Below, one piece after another: positions 53,220 to 61,340 of a stretch of 64,000 nucleotides of DNA. Source of the DNA: Lachnospiraceae bacterium (GTDB lineage: Bacteria > Bacillota > Clostridia > Lachnospirales > Lachnospiraceae); the NCBI GenBank assembly GCA_015057635.1, contig SVEB01000023.1:19814-83813 (forward strand), written 5' to 3'. Position numbers and translations under genes: made by a program. The first letter of the stretch is position 1. The number at the start of each line of letters is the position of its first letter. The notes under the pieces were generated by a model. The model worked only from the letters and a program-made list of their open reading frames with translations, was not told the DNA's origin and did not search any database.

Positions 53220-53380
53220 AACAGAATCCTCCTTATTTTTTACAAAACTTACCACTTCAGTGTATTAACTACAACATTCCTAGTCAAGGTACAATTCTCA
53301 CAATGAAATAATGTACCCTTTTTACACAAAAACAGATCCTTCTTTCGAAACAAAAATTTATTATTTTTAATTTCATGCAT

Positions 53381-53430
53381 AAAAAAAGAAGCGTATTTCA
53401 TTCATCGACATGAAATACACTTCTTTTTTT
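53381..53430. terminator. 20-bp hairpin terminator
   Basis: Arms at 53381-53400 and 53411-53430 pair along 20 bp with one G-U, loop 10 nt, with T/A runs at both ends. It lies upstream of the pectinase gene and downstream of the remnant after the DUF998 gene, so it terminates the DUF998 unit. Confidence 0.75.
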
Positions 53431-53553
53431 ATATTCCGATTCAGCAAATTATCCGCTGCTTATGGTATGCTCCTCTGTACGGGTAACAAGGACGTATCTT
53501 TTATCATTTCGTCTCTGATTACGTCTTGATCTCTCAAAAATTTCAAAATCCCA

Positions 53554-53766
53554 TTACAGACACCTCTCTACCAGGTAGACCACTGCTGGTACAGAGGCAA
53601 TACTAAATTTATTTATCTTAAAAATTTTAATAAGTTGATAAATCCACTTCCGGTCCGTTCTCTTCTTCGCTTGTTCCCGAAGATACTGATATATGGACAC
53701 GTTATGTAATTTTCCCCTGAATGCATGGTCAATAGATGCAAATGAAATTTCTCTTTTCGCTCTATT
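53554..53766 (-). other. 70-codon open frame directly after the DUF998 stop, possible remnant
   Basis: In the same frame as the DUF998 gene and right after its TGA, a further 70 codons stay open (NRAKREISFASIDHAFRGKL ... VVYLVERCL) to a TAA. In AT-rich DNA such a run is unexpected by chance. No start codon near its beginning and no recognised family. It may be a decayed partner gene or a former extension. Confidence 0.35.
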
Positions 53767-54411
53767 TCATTCCCTGCTCTCTATCCGCTCCAGTGGTGTT
53801 CCAATAAATACATAGACACCCAGAACCGCAACAAATCCAACCGCTGCAAATACACTGAAGCGTTCGACAATTCCAAAATAAGCAGCCGGCACCACTGCAG
53901 TCCCAATCGCCCCAACCATCATCATTCCAAGAGCCAGTGCTGCCCAGTTGGCTAATCCAACAAAAAACTTCTTACGATATCCACCAATCATGATCAATAT
54001 CAAAGAAGCAATGGACAGAATTACTACCACTGCCGTTGTCACCATATGCATGACATCCTGAAAGGTTCCTGCATAACCGCTGTCGCTTAACGGAAAGATT
54101 CCAAATCCCACATAACTAATCCAGTTCATAACAGTAAACAAATAGATGCCCAAACGCAGTATATGATTTAATTTTCCCTGGATATAGATACATACGATCA
54201 TACAGGTAAGAATGCCACTGATTCCATAAATGCAACTTAGCTGGTTCCACAATGTCAAGGAAGGAGCATTCGCTGCACTCAAATCGCTTACTGCCTGTCG
54301 CATCCAATCATATCCCGGATAGGCAAGCGGTGAGAATACAACTGCGGCAGCATAGGATAATAATCCCGCCAGACCAAACAATCCTAACCAATGAATCAAA
54401 GTTCTTTTCAT
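53767..54411 (-). CDS. DUF998-family membrane protein
   Basis: A 214-residue protein with six to seven helices and DUF998 features: AYPGYDWMRQAVSDLSAANA in the first loop, FGIFPLSDSGYAGTFQDVMH, and ALGMMMVGAIGTAVVPAAYFG. The biochemical role is unknown; such genes are often beside TetR regulators. Here the promoter carries a TetR-type palindrome within its spacer (54464-54479), but the repressor gene is not in the window. SD lies in the AAAAGGGGG-like stretch before the ATG. Confidence 0.85.
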   Translation of the reverse strand: MKRTLIHWLGLFGLAGLLSYAAAVVFSPLAYPGYDWMRQAVSDLSAANAPSLTLWNQLSCIYGISGILTCMIVCIYIQGKLNHILRLGIYLFTVMNWISYVGFGIFPLSDSGYAGTFQDVMHMVTTAVVVILSIASLILIMIGGYRKKFFVGLANWAALALGMMMVGAIGTAVVPAAYFGIVERFSVFAAVGFVAVLGVYVFIGTPLERIESRE

Positions 54412-54458
54412 ACATAATTCCCCCTTTTTAATATGTTAATATCTACCATTTTTTAGTT

Positions 54459-54487
54459 ATCATACTACCGACTGGTAGTCTTGTCAA
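54459..54487 (-). promoter_or_regulatory. Promoter with TetR-type operator in its spacer
   Basis: On the minus strand: -35 TTGACA (54487-54482), 17-nt spacer, -10 TATGAT (54464-54459). The palindrome ACTACCGACTGGTAGT (54464-54479, 6-bp arms, 4-nt centre) fills the spacer, so a bound dimer would block polymerase. The sequence type resembles operators of TetR/AcrR repressors. It lies about 48 nt upstream of the DUF998 ATG. Confidence 0.8.
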
Positions 54488-54558
54488 TTCGCTTTCTGTA
54501 AAAAATTACGTTCTAAAATCAAAGTCAGTTGGCTATCTTGAAATTAAAAGCTAAAATA

Positions 54559-54604
54559 AAAAGCAGTACAATTTTATCCCTATCAATAAAATTGTACTGC
54601 TTTT
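54559..54604. terminator. 19-bp perfect hairpin terminator
   Basis: Arms 54559-54577 and 54586-54604 are exact inverted copies with an 8-nt loop; both ends are A/T runs. It separates the CE4 gene (minus, ends 54764) from the DUF998 promoter. Confidence 0.85.
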
Positions 54605-54763
54605 GTTATAATTCAATTTAAAAAATAAATTAATGAAAAAAGTGATTACTAATGGATGACAGATATTGATTCGATCAACCGGGAGCAGTGATCATAGCTT
54701 TTCATCTGCCTTGGTAGAAAATCTTCATTTTCCTATCTCCATATATACGTTTCCAATCATGCT

Positions 54764-55498
54764 CTAACTATAAAAATAGCAATTCAATGGTACATTATTC
54801 CTCGTCAAAAAACATGGGTTCATATACGTTACCCCTCTGTTTCTTGTATACTCAATTAAAATCTTGTAGTAATCAGGTAGTACCTCATTCGTTTTAACTG
54901 AATCATGCATAAGAACAATGTCATAACTATTAGGTAGTAATAATCCACTTGTCGCCACATCCGTGGAGACATGAATCGAATCTTTTATGGTATCTAGCGT
55001 AAACTCTTTCTCTGTATTTAACCGATACTCCTGAAAATCAAACGTCCAGTATACATCCATAGCTCGGTTATATCCTCCATCGATATACCACTTATATGAA
55101 ATCTTCCGGTCATCAATGCGATTGAATTTCTTGTAGTACAAGAATTCTTGCAACCGTACCTCATTTTCTCCTCCTCGATGGCCATATGGAAATCGGAATA
55201 GCTTATACTTTCTTTCATACCCTGCATCATGATATAACTTTTCCAGAATCATTTCTTGCTTTTCAATTTCAATAATACATTCAGACTCTGTTAACTTATT
55301 AAAATCCGCATGAGAATAGCTATGATTTCCAATAAACGCACCTCGCCTTACCGCATTGATCGCCTGAGAATAATTCAGTTCAACTTGCGTCCCTACAAAA
55401 AATAAGACTGGTGTTATGCCGATATCCAATAAGTAATCTAATATTTTATCTGTAATTTCTGTAGGTCCATCATCAATCGTCAGATATGCTCTTCCCAT
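54764..55498 (-). CDS. Polysaccharide deacetylase-family protein (CE4)
   Basis: A 244-residue NodB-homology protein: TIDDGPTE (catalytic/metal Asp9-Asp10), metal His59 and His63 in GNHSYSHADF, RFPYGHRGGE, and LMHDS near the C-terminus. CE4 enzymes remove N- or O-acetyl groups from peptidoglycan, chitin or xylan. This one begins directly at the NodB domain and has no signal peptide or membrane helix, so it would act inside the cell or on small cytoplasmic substrates. Monocistronic. Confidence 0.87.
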   Translation of the reverse strand: MGRAYLTIDDGPTEITDKILDYLLDIGITPVLFFVGTQVELNYSQAINAVRRGAFIGNHSYSHADFNKLTESECIIEIEKQEMILEKLYHDAGYERKYKLFRFPYGHRGGENEVRLQEFLYYKKFNRIDDRKISYKWYIDGGYNRAMDVYWTFDFQEYRLNTEKEFTLDTIKDSIHVSTDVATSGLLLPNSYDIVLMHDSVKTNEVLPDYYKILIEYTRNRGVTYMNPCFLTRNNVPLNCYFYS

Positions 55499-55842
55499 TA
55501 TTCCCTCTGCTTTCTTTCCTTAATGTTTCACTATTCTTAAAATATTAAGGAACACTCTCATACATGACACATTTATTATAATTCAAGACATAATCGCAAA
55601 GTTATTTATTTCTATAACAATCAACGTTTATATCAGCATTAAATATATATCATCCAGTAGAGGTTACAACGCATTCGTACATCTATTGTTCAAAAAAGTA
55701 AGAAGATACTTCGCATGGAATCATAAAGTTATAAAACCATTATGACTCTGTAAAAGACTCATACGCATGCTTTAATACATGCAAAACATGTTGATTCATA
55801 ATTTTGCTTCCACCCCAAAACAACCTGAAACTTTCTTAGCAT
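55499..55842. other. Intergenic region with a short dispersed repeat
   Basis: No gene seen. Contains CATCTATTGTTCAAAAAA near 55680, followed by an A/G-rich block ending GATACT; the same string followed by a similar block occurs near 63515. Several small palindromes (for example around CATGCAAAACATG) are also present. Confidence 0.4.
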
Positions 55843-55882
55843 AACAAAAATCCGTATCTAGTTAATGATACGGACTTTTGTT
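55843..55882 (-). terminator. Hairpin terminator of the lipoprotein unit
   Basis: Arms AACAAAAATCCGTATC and GATACGGACTTTTGTT pair over 16 bp with one mismatch around an 8-nt loop. Confidence 0.75.
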
Positions 55883-56003
55883 ATTTCGGAAACTCCAAAT
55901 TCTCATCTATTATAATATTGTACTGTTCAACAAAGCTTTCTTTATCCTCCATCTCTCCATCTAAAGAATGTATTGACTTAATATGATGTACTTCAATGTA
56001 ATA
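55881..56003 (-). other. 40-codon in-frame open stretch after the lipoprotein stop
   Basis: Right after the TAA of the lipoprotein gene the same frame stays open (YYIEVHHIKSIHSLDGEMED ... NLEFPK) to a TAA inside the terminator. The segment YIEVHHIK recalls the HNH nuclease motif, but this is too short to call. It may be a remnant, a small ORF from the internal ATG (MEDKESFVEQ), or chance. Confidence 0.25.
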
Positions 56004-56732
56004 TTACTTTTCATTCTTATACGCTTCGTATATCTCCTCCATATGATTATCAGCAACATGGATACCTTCTGAATACTTTACAGTAGACATAGCTGTTAAA
56101 CCATACTTTTCTGCAATACTATCATATTCTGTACTTTCTACCTGCTTCTCATTTACATAGCAGGTTGACGTATCATTATCAAATACTGTTACACTTTCTG
56201 TTGCATCTTTACAAATGGCTTCACCGTTTTCCATCGAATAATAAAGAATCGAATGAGAGATTTGGCTATCTGTAACAGACTCATTTTCGGTTATAAAAAT
56301 ATTACCCTTTTTTAAATATGAAAATCCACCATATTGACCAAAATACTCTTGATTCTGTGCTGATATTTGAATAGCCTCTCCATCCTTTATTGTATATAAA
56401 TATCCTCCATCCATCTGGGTATCTCCAAGTATAATAACCATCTCTTTGATATCATCGTCATTTAAATGAATGAATGCAACTGAAAAATCAGTCTTTCCTT
56501 CTAATAAATAGGTTTGAATTACATTTACATAAAGATCCACTTGTGACTTTTCATCTTTTCCATTTTCAATGTTAACTTCTGTTTCATCTGTTGTCTGTTC
56601 TTGTTCATACACAGTGCTTTGTTGTTTCGATGTTTCTAATTTTGTTATATCCTTTTTTTTATCTTCTTTTCCACAAGCACTCATTGTAATACATATTAAG
56701 ATTATGAATAAACTAGCGATGCCTTTTTTCAT
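56004..56732 (-). CDS. Lipoprotein, unknown function
   Basis: A 242-residue lipoprotein: signal peptide MKKGIASLFIILICITMSAC with lipobox MSAC (Cys20), a Lys/Glu/Thr-rich linker (21-65), then a domain of about 175 residues with alternating strands (DFSVAFIHLNDDDIKEMVII, GGFSYLKKGNIFITENE, YVNEKQVESTEYDSIAEKYG). It resembles clostridial lipoproteins that report calculated values of dry-type domains, without a known name. SD AGGGAG precedes the ATG. Followed by a short in-frame open stretch and a terminator. Confidence 0.75.
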   Translation of the reverse strand: MKKGIASLFIILICITMSACGKEDKKKDITKLETSKQQSTVYEQEQTTDETEVNIENGKDEKSQVDLYVNVIQTYLLEGKTDFSVAFIHLNDDDIKEMVIILGDTQMDGGYLYTIKDGEAIQISAQNQEYFGQYGGFSYLKKGNIFITENESVTDSQISHSILYYSMENGEAICKDATESVTVFDNDTSTCYVNEKQVESTEYDSIAEKYGLTAMSTVKYSEGIHVADNHMEEIYEAYKNEK

Positions 56733-57013
56733 GCTTTACTCCCTCCGCCAAAATAAACCAAATCTACTACTACATATGTGTACCAGTATAGCCTACCGAT
56801 TATTATTTTTTGATATTTATCATAATCCTTGCGCCATAAAATGTAAATACTCTATTTACATTATTTTCATATTAATGCCACTATTTATAGTTCTCAGTGC
56901 ATAGCTAAAAAGGATCTCTCCCGCTCTCATTCATTCAGCCTATTTCATTGCTGTGTTCCTCTCCATTTTTAATAACAGAAATCTTATGATCATCCAAGGC
57001 GATTGAGCAGACA
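56733..57013. other. Intergenic region, nothing recognised
   Basis: About 280 bp of AT-rich DNA between the lipoprotein promoter side and the HxlR terminator. The plus-strand frame there lacks an SD and has no family. It should hold the lipoprotein promoter. Confidence 0.3.
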
Positions 57014-57059
57014 AAAAATAAGGCAATTTCATTCTTATCAATGAAATCGCCTTATTTTT
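57014..57059 (-). terminator. Terminator of the isochorismatase-HxlR operon
   Basis: Arms AAAAATAAGGC-A-ATTTCATT and AATGAAAT-C-GCCTTATTTTT pair over 19 bp with one mismatch, loop CTTATC. T-runs at the 3' arm on the minus strand. It lies 27 nt beyond the hxlR-family stop. Confidence 0.85.
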
Positions 57060-57086
57060 CATCCGTTCCAGTTCATATCCTTCTTG

Positions 57087-57488
57087 TTAGCGTCCATGAC
57101 TTAACCTTATGCTTTCGATCTCCTCTTCAGTCAAAATCCCCTTACAAATAAGTTCTTCATCCATACCATACTCAAGCATGTAATCTACACCTATCTTCTG
57201 CATTATCTTTAACGCTTCAATCATATACACCCCACGCCCCCTCGTCAAAGAATACTCTACATGCAGCGGATAACCTATGAACTTTTTCTTCTCAACCAAT
57301 CCAAACTGGATCAGCTCTTTCAGCTGCTCTAGCAGCATCTTTTGACTGATTCCATCTATCCCTTGTTCAAGTTCTGATAAAGACTTTGGTCTATCTTTCA
57401 TCTGGTATAGAATGATAGTTTTCCATTTTCCTTTTATGATATCATGAACAATCTCAAGTGGACATGTATAATCCGTTCTTATTTTCAT
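57087..57488 (-). CDS. HxlR-family winged-helix regulator
   Basis: A 133-residue DNA-binding protein: CPLEIVHDIIKGKWKTIILY with the conserved N-terminal Cys and GKW, the winged helix (LSELEQGIDGISQKMLLEQL) and VEKKKFIGYPLHVEYSLT wing. HxlR-type proteins sense electrophiles, quinones or aldehydes, in part through the Cys. It is the second gene of a two-gene operon behind the isochorismatase-like gene (9 nt gap) and probably regulates it through the inverted repeat at 58078-58097. Confidence 0.9.
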   Translation of the reverse strand: MKIRTDYTCPLEIVHDIIKGKWKTIILYQMKDRPKSLSELEQGIDGISQKMLLEQLKELIQFGLVEKKKFIGYPLHVEYSLTRGRGVYMIEALKIMQKIGVDYMLEYGMDEELICKGILTEEEIESIRLSHGR

Positions 57489-57497
57489 TTTCTTCTC

Positions 57498-58016
57498 TCA
57501 TTTCAAATTCATATATTCTTCCAATTTCATAACCCTTGCGAACATACCATTTAAAGAAGCCATAAACACCTTATGTACCGTTTGCGCATCTAGTATCTTA
57601 TCATTATAACATAAATCTTTTGTTGTACATGCATTTTCTATTACAGTAACCCCGTAACCATAATCCTGACAAGCTCTCACCGTTGTATCCACACACATAT
57701 GTGACATCATACCAGCAACAACAAGGTTTTCAATATTTTGACTCTTCAAATACTCATCTAGATCAGTGCCTAAAAATGCACTGGGATATTGCTTGGTTAT
57801 TACTTTCTCGGTGGATAATGGCTCTACTGTCTTATGTATTTCTGAAAAACCCTTAAAACCATGTTTGATATGAATAATTATTTTGTCTTCTGCTCTAAAC
57901 TTATCAAGTAGTATCTTTGCATTATCTGCAGCATCCTGTGGTTTATGTAATAGATATGGACCTGGAACAAAATAGACTTCTTGAATATCAATTAGTAATA
58001 ATGCTTCTTTCTTCAT
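57498..58016 (-). CDS. Isochorismatase-family cysteine hydrolase
   Basis: A 172-residue single-domain hydrolase with the catalytic triad Asp10 (LLLIDIQ), Lys75 (ITKQYPSAF) and Cys108 (AGMMSHMCVDTTVRA) and the cis-peptide region preceding Cys. Family members cleave amides or vinyl ethers such as nicotinamide or isochorismate; substrate unknown. ATG 58016 follows AAAGGA with good spacing; an ATG 9 nt upstream overlaps the SD. Co-transcribed with an HxlR regulator, suggesting electrophile or small-molecule response. Confidence 0.9.
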   Translation of the reverse strand: MKKEALLLIDIQEVYFVPGPYLLHKPQDAADNAKILLDKFRAEDKIIIHIKHGFKGFSEIHKTVEPLSTEKVITKQYPSAFLGTDLDEYLKSQNIENLVVAGMMSHMCVDTTVRACQDYGYGVTVIENACTTKDLCYNDKILDAQTVHKVFMASLNGMFARVMKLEEYMNLK

Positions 58017-58047
58017 ATCAATCATCCTTTCAGAATTATTTTCCCTT

Positions 58048-58097
58048 AGAATACTCTATAAATATGATTCTGTAAATTACCCACTTTTTTGTGGGTA
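58048..58097 (-). promoter_or_regulatory. Promoter and candidate HxlR operator
   Basis: On the minus strand -35 TTTACA (58076-58071), 17-nt spacer, -10 TATTCT (58053-58048), about 32 nt before the isochorismatase ATG. The inverted repeat TACCCAC-TTTTTT-GTGGGTA (58078-58097, plus strand) sits directly upstream of the -35. Position next to a HxlR-type gene makes it a candidate operator. Confidence 0.6.
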
Positions 58098-58320
58098 TGA
58101 TAGTTCCGTTATATAGATAAAAGGTACGCTCTTATTTATGGTACGGTTCTCCGTATCATGGCTAAAGGAGAGATTAATATCACTGATATAAAAATTCATA
58201 TCGTTGATATTGTTCTTCTAAAAATCTTTGATTGATATCCTCGCACCAGCCACTAATTCAGGGCATATTAACCATAAACCTCAAAAAACATACTTACTGT
58301 TATGCTACAAAATCGGGAAA
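58098..58320. other. Intergenic region
   Basis: About 220 bp of AT-rich DNA beyond the GNAT/C39-like gene stop. Short frames such as CEDINQRFLEEQYQRYEFLY are open but have no SD and no family. No hairpin with a U-tract is clear; the fusion gene may read on. Confidence 0.3.
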
Positions 58321-59295
58321 TTAACAAACTATTTCCCAATAGGCGCAAAGCTTTGCCCGTTCAGGTAATTTCTCTAACACACCGAATTCAGGATCATAAT
58401 ATTTTTTCTTAAAATAAAGAGACCAATGTCCATATTCAGGTAGTTGTATACTCAAAATACAACAATCCGGCAAAAGATCACCTTCTATATATTTTCTTCT
58501 TGCTTTTGTAGCAGTTCTTATTCCGTAGTATTTCAAGGCTTCACGCATCATTGGTGTAGAGGTCTCCTTATCATTGTTCATTACTGCAATTACTTCATCA
58601 ACCGAAACATTGGCAAGCATTGCAATTACAGATTGCCCACACAGATAACCAGTAGGCTGTTTTATATACTTTATGCTATCTATTTTCCTGATTGGATTCT
58701 TATAACTATACGGACTGCTCTCCTTTTTAGGCAACTCATAATCATACACCTGTGGACTGTGATCGAGCTTAAAATAATCCTCAGCTGCTATACGGAATTG
58801 TACTAATGTATTACTGTCATTCGGATGTTTCTTTGGTACAAAATTGTAGATTTCGAAACCGTAATCTGATAATAAATCATATGCTGCTTTCTCACAATTT
58901 TTTGCATTTGCTAATACATAATTTGTTTTGATTCCATAAAATGCAAAATTCAAAATCTTTTCTAGTATCTCATGACCGAGCCCTATGTGCTGAAATTCAG
59001 CACGGATCCAAGCATTTATGTAGGTCTTATTGCGAATACTCTTACTTCCTAATGCTGCTTCACATAATACCCAGCCAAGAGGAGTGTTTGTTTGCTTATG
59101 AATGATTAACCATTCCTTACCACCTTTCATGGTCTTCTCATTCAATCTCTTTGCATCTTCAAGTGTTTGGATATTAGAGAACTGCTGATTTTCTGTTTGC
59201 TCATCGAACTTTTTTACAAGTTCAAATACTATTTTATCATCATTTACATCAAAAGGCCTTAATATAACACTTTCCGTTTCTAAAACTGGATACAT
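58321..59295 (-). CDS. GNAT acetyltransferase fused to a C39-like cysteine peptidase domain
   Basis: A 324-residue two-domain protein. Residues 1-170 form a GNAT domain with TYINAWIRAEFQHIGLGHEI (acetyl-CoA loop) and NAKNCEKAAYDLLSDYGFEI. Residues about 205-320 look like a papain-fold C39-like peptidase: Cys in QPTGYLCGQSVIAMLANVSV, a His in PEYGHWSLYFKK and Asp in YYDPEFGVL, the usual Cys-His-Asp order. Fusions of GNAT and C39 domains are known in some bacteria; they are proposed to modify or process proteins. ATG 59295 selected by AAAGGAGTG; an in-frame start 30 nt upstream lies before the SD. A possible 17-codon leader ORF precedes it. Confidence 0.8.
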   Translation of the reverse strand: MYPVLETESVILRPFDVNDDKIVFELVKKFDEQTENQQFSNIQTLEDAKRLNEKTMKGGKEWLIIHKQTNTPLGWVLCEAALGSKSIRNKTYINAWIRAEFQHIGLGHEILEKILNFAFYGIKTNYVLANAKNCEKAAYDLLSDYGFEIYNFVPKKHPNDSNTLVQFRIAAEDYFKLDHSPQVYDYELPKKESSPYSYKNPIRKIDSIKYIKQPTGYLCGQSVIAMLANVSVDEVIAVMNNDKETSTPMMREALKYYGIRTATKARRKYIEGDLLPDCCILSIQLPEYGHWSLYFKKKYYDPEFGVLEKLPERAKLCAYWEIVC

Positions 59296-59344
59296 TGAAT
59301 CACTCCTTTTATATATTTCAATCAAAAAGTAATATATTTACAAT

Positions 59345-59398
59345 TTAATAGTGATATCTTTTTCGATTGCAGATAAAAAATATCATTGTAAATTTCAT
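59345..59398 (-). other. Possible 17-codon leader ORF
   Basis: ATG 59398 with TAGGAGAG about 8 nt upstream opens MKFTMIFFICNRKRYHY, then TAA, 50 nt before the SD of the GNAT/C39-like gene. The SD is good, but the length is too short to judge. It may be a translated leader or chance. Confidence 0.25.
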
Positions 59399-59563
59399 AA
59401 TTATCTCTCCTACAAATTTAAGATTTATGATTATCTATCGTTTTTACTTAGATTTTATCTATCTTTGTCTTATACACCATCAAATTTCTTAGAATAATGA
59501 TGCAAAATGCCTCACTGACTAAATATACTACATAAAGTGCTCAAGTAGTACCATAAATAAAGA

Positions 59564-59624
59564 ATAAGCAACAAAGAATCTACCTATGAATCAAATATAT
59601 CATATGTAGATTCTTTGCTGCTTA
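59564..59624 (-). terminator. 20-bp hairpin terminator
   Basis: Arms ATAAGCAACAAAGAATCTAC and GTAGATTCTTTGCTGCTTAT pair over 20 bp with one mismatch, loop about 21 nt. On the minus strand it is 26 nt beyond the stop of the gene at 59651-60100. Confidence 0.7.
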
Positions 59625-59650
59625 TCGCTTTAGCCTAACGCTAATGTCTT

Positions 59651-60100
59651 TTATATTTTTCCTTCCTTTTGCTTTATAATGTCTTTTCCAAATAAGCGTT
59701 CTGAATGATGCGTTGGCTTTAAATGCTTAATACATCCTTTTACACTTACTCCGACAACACCTCCAAATACCACATACATAATAATCCAAAACCAAATTGC
59801 TGTCTGTGGCTGCGCATGGGCTTCTTTTCCCTTATAATAATAAATATTAAGTTTACCATCTTTTATCTCTAAAGGCATACCCTGTAGATCAACATAATAT
59901 CGATGTGCATCTTCTGTCATAATTACAGTTGAACCTAATCCCTCTTTATAATCAATGGTCATACATTCTCCATTTCTTATGACAAGTAACTCCTTTGCTA
60001 ACATAATGGTTAATCCAATTAATAAAACGGTAAAAAAGCCTCCAAGTCCAATCCAGATATGAGACTCAAATTTGCGCTCCTCTTTCTCATCATATGCCAT
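59651..60100 (-). CDS. Two-helix membrane protein, unknown
   Basis: A 149-residue protein with an acidic N-terminus, TM helix at about 13-38 (HIWIGLGGFFTVLLIGLTIM), a 60-residue extracytoplasmic beta-type domain (DYKEGLGSTVIMTEDAHRYY), TM helix at about 100-122 and a basic tail. This layout resembles DUF3592-type membrane proteins, but I cannot assign one. AT-rich SD region; a terminator follows. Confidence 0.6.
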   Translation of the reverse strand: MAYDEKEERKFESHIWIGLGGFFTVLLIGLTIMLAKELLVIRNGECMTIDYKEGLGSTVIMTEDAHRYYVDLQGMPLEIKDGKLNIYYYKGKEAHAQPQTAIWFWIIMYVVFGGVVGVSVKGCIKHLKPTHHSERLFGKDIIKQKEGKI

Positions 60101-60267
60101 AATATCCCCCCTACACTTTTATGTAATAATATGTAATTTCCTGTAAGGATAGTACACTTCCAAATTCTCTCTTTTTCAATATATACGCATTCATATTTTA
60201 TTAATTTTCCATTAAAACTTAAATGTACCAATAACCAGCTCATAAACGGTACTCAGATTCTTGCATC

Positions 60268-60405
60268 TCAATCACTTTTCTTCGGATTGAAGCATCCCAT
60301 TGCGATAAAACCATGTAAATATACACCGACTAACTTTTCTCCAAAGATTTGTATACTTGCTTTTGTAATTTTATTTAAAAGATTTGTATACTCCAATTTA
60401 TCCAT
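60268..60405 (-). pseudogene. N-terminal fragment of an aminoglycoside-type nucleotidyltransferase
   Basis: ATG 60405 (preceded by AAGGGAG) encodes 45 codons: MDKLEYTNLLNKITKASIQI, then FGEKLVGVYLHGFIAMGCFN and PKKSD, then TGA. This is the start of the AadA/ANT nucleotidyltransferase core, whose GSxAxG-x-PxSDIDLL motif carries the metal-binding Asp pair; the first Asp is kept and the rest is lost (TGA where IDLL is expected, Ser replaced by Phe in HGS). The remainder of the gene is absent. It lies just downstream of the beta-propeller gene. Confidence 0.7.
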
Positions 60406-60425
60406 CTCCCTTATCGAATAATCAT

Positions 60426-61274
60426 TTATTCCTTTAAACAAATTCGGTTGATCCCTAAAATATTTCGAGACGATAGATACAAATAATCATTGTCTATATA
60501 GGTACGTCCATCTAACTTTAGAGGAACTTGAAATTCTTTTTTCTTTTCTAATGTTTCTTTATCCCATAAGACAATTTCACTGCCAGGATACGAAACGGTA
60601 ACCAGCATATCATCATATAACCCAACGCATTCATACATTCTTTTATGTACGTTTTTCTTTATCTGATCCACTTCCAGATTTACTAAATTTATTTTAAAAA
60701 GTTTTTTATCCTGACTGGCAGCATACAGTATTTCATGATCAATATAAAGACTACGGATATTTTGTGTTCCTAATTTAATTTTCTTTTTTACCGACAGCGC
60801 TGTTTTATTTAGAATTAACACTTCTCCATCGACTGTCCCACAGACTAAGTAATCGCCATACGCCTTAATACTCCACATACTACAATCTGCAACTTTAAAC
60901 TCCTTTATCTCATATGATTTTCGATCAATTGTAATTATCTTTCCATTACGCATAGAACAGTAAATTGTATGTTTATCAACCATCATTCCACATATATCAG
61001 AACTTAAGTCCGTTCCTAACTGCCATTTTCTAAGTAACTCATAATTATTCTGGCTAAAAATATAAAGCATACAAAAATCATATATAAAAATCTTTCCACC
61101 ATCTGCTATTAAGTTTCTTGAAAAACCTTCTTTTTCAAAAACTTCTTTTGTATAGATGACATCTCCAGAACATTTTTCAATTTTTATTAAATCCTTTCCA
61201 CACATACAATCAATGTGCTGTTGCGTGATCGTAAAACCTGTAACAACTTGCTTTAATCTCACTATTTCTTCCAT
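60426..61274 (-). CDS. Beta-propeller (WD40/PQQ-like) protein, unknown
   Basis: A 282-residue cytoplasmic protein of repeated 40-residue strand units: DVIYTKEVFEKEGFSRNLIA, KHTIYCSMRNGKIITIDRKS, DYLVCGTVDGEVLILNKTAL, HEILYAASQDKKLFKINLVN, DDMLVTVSYPGSEIVLWDKE. They form a seven-bladed-like propeller. No signal peptide or catalytic site; likely a protein-protein scaffold. It is followed by a nucleotidyltransferase remnant and preceded by a WYL-regulator pseudogene. Confidence 0.7.
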   Translation of the reverse strand: MEEIVRLKQVVTGFTITQQHIDCMCGKDLIKIEKCSGDVIYTKEVFEKEGFSRNLIADGGKIFIYDFCMLYIFSQNNYELLRKWQLGTDLSSDICGMMVDKHTIYCSMRNGKIITIDRKSYEIKEFKVADCSMWSIKAYGDYLVCGTVDGEVLILNKTALSVKKKIKLGTQNIRSLYIDHEILYAASQDKKLFKINLVNLEVDQIKKNVHKRMYECVGLYDDMLVTVSYPGSEIVLWDKETLEKKKEFQVPLKLDGRTYIDNDYLYLSSRNILGINRICLKE

Positions 61275-61340
61275 CTATGTCCTCCTGTATAGACCATCTT
61301 TTTACGCATCATTATATTTTTACATACATGGAACACGATA

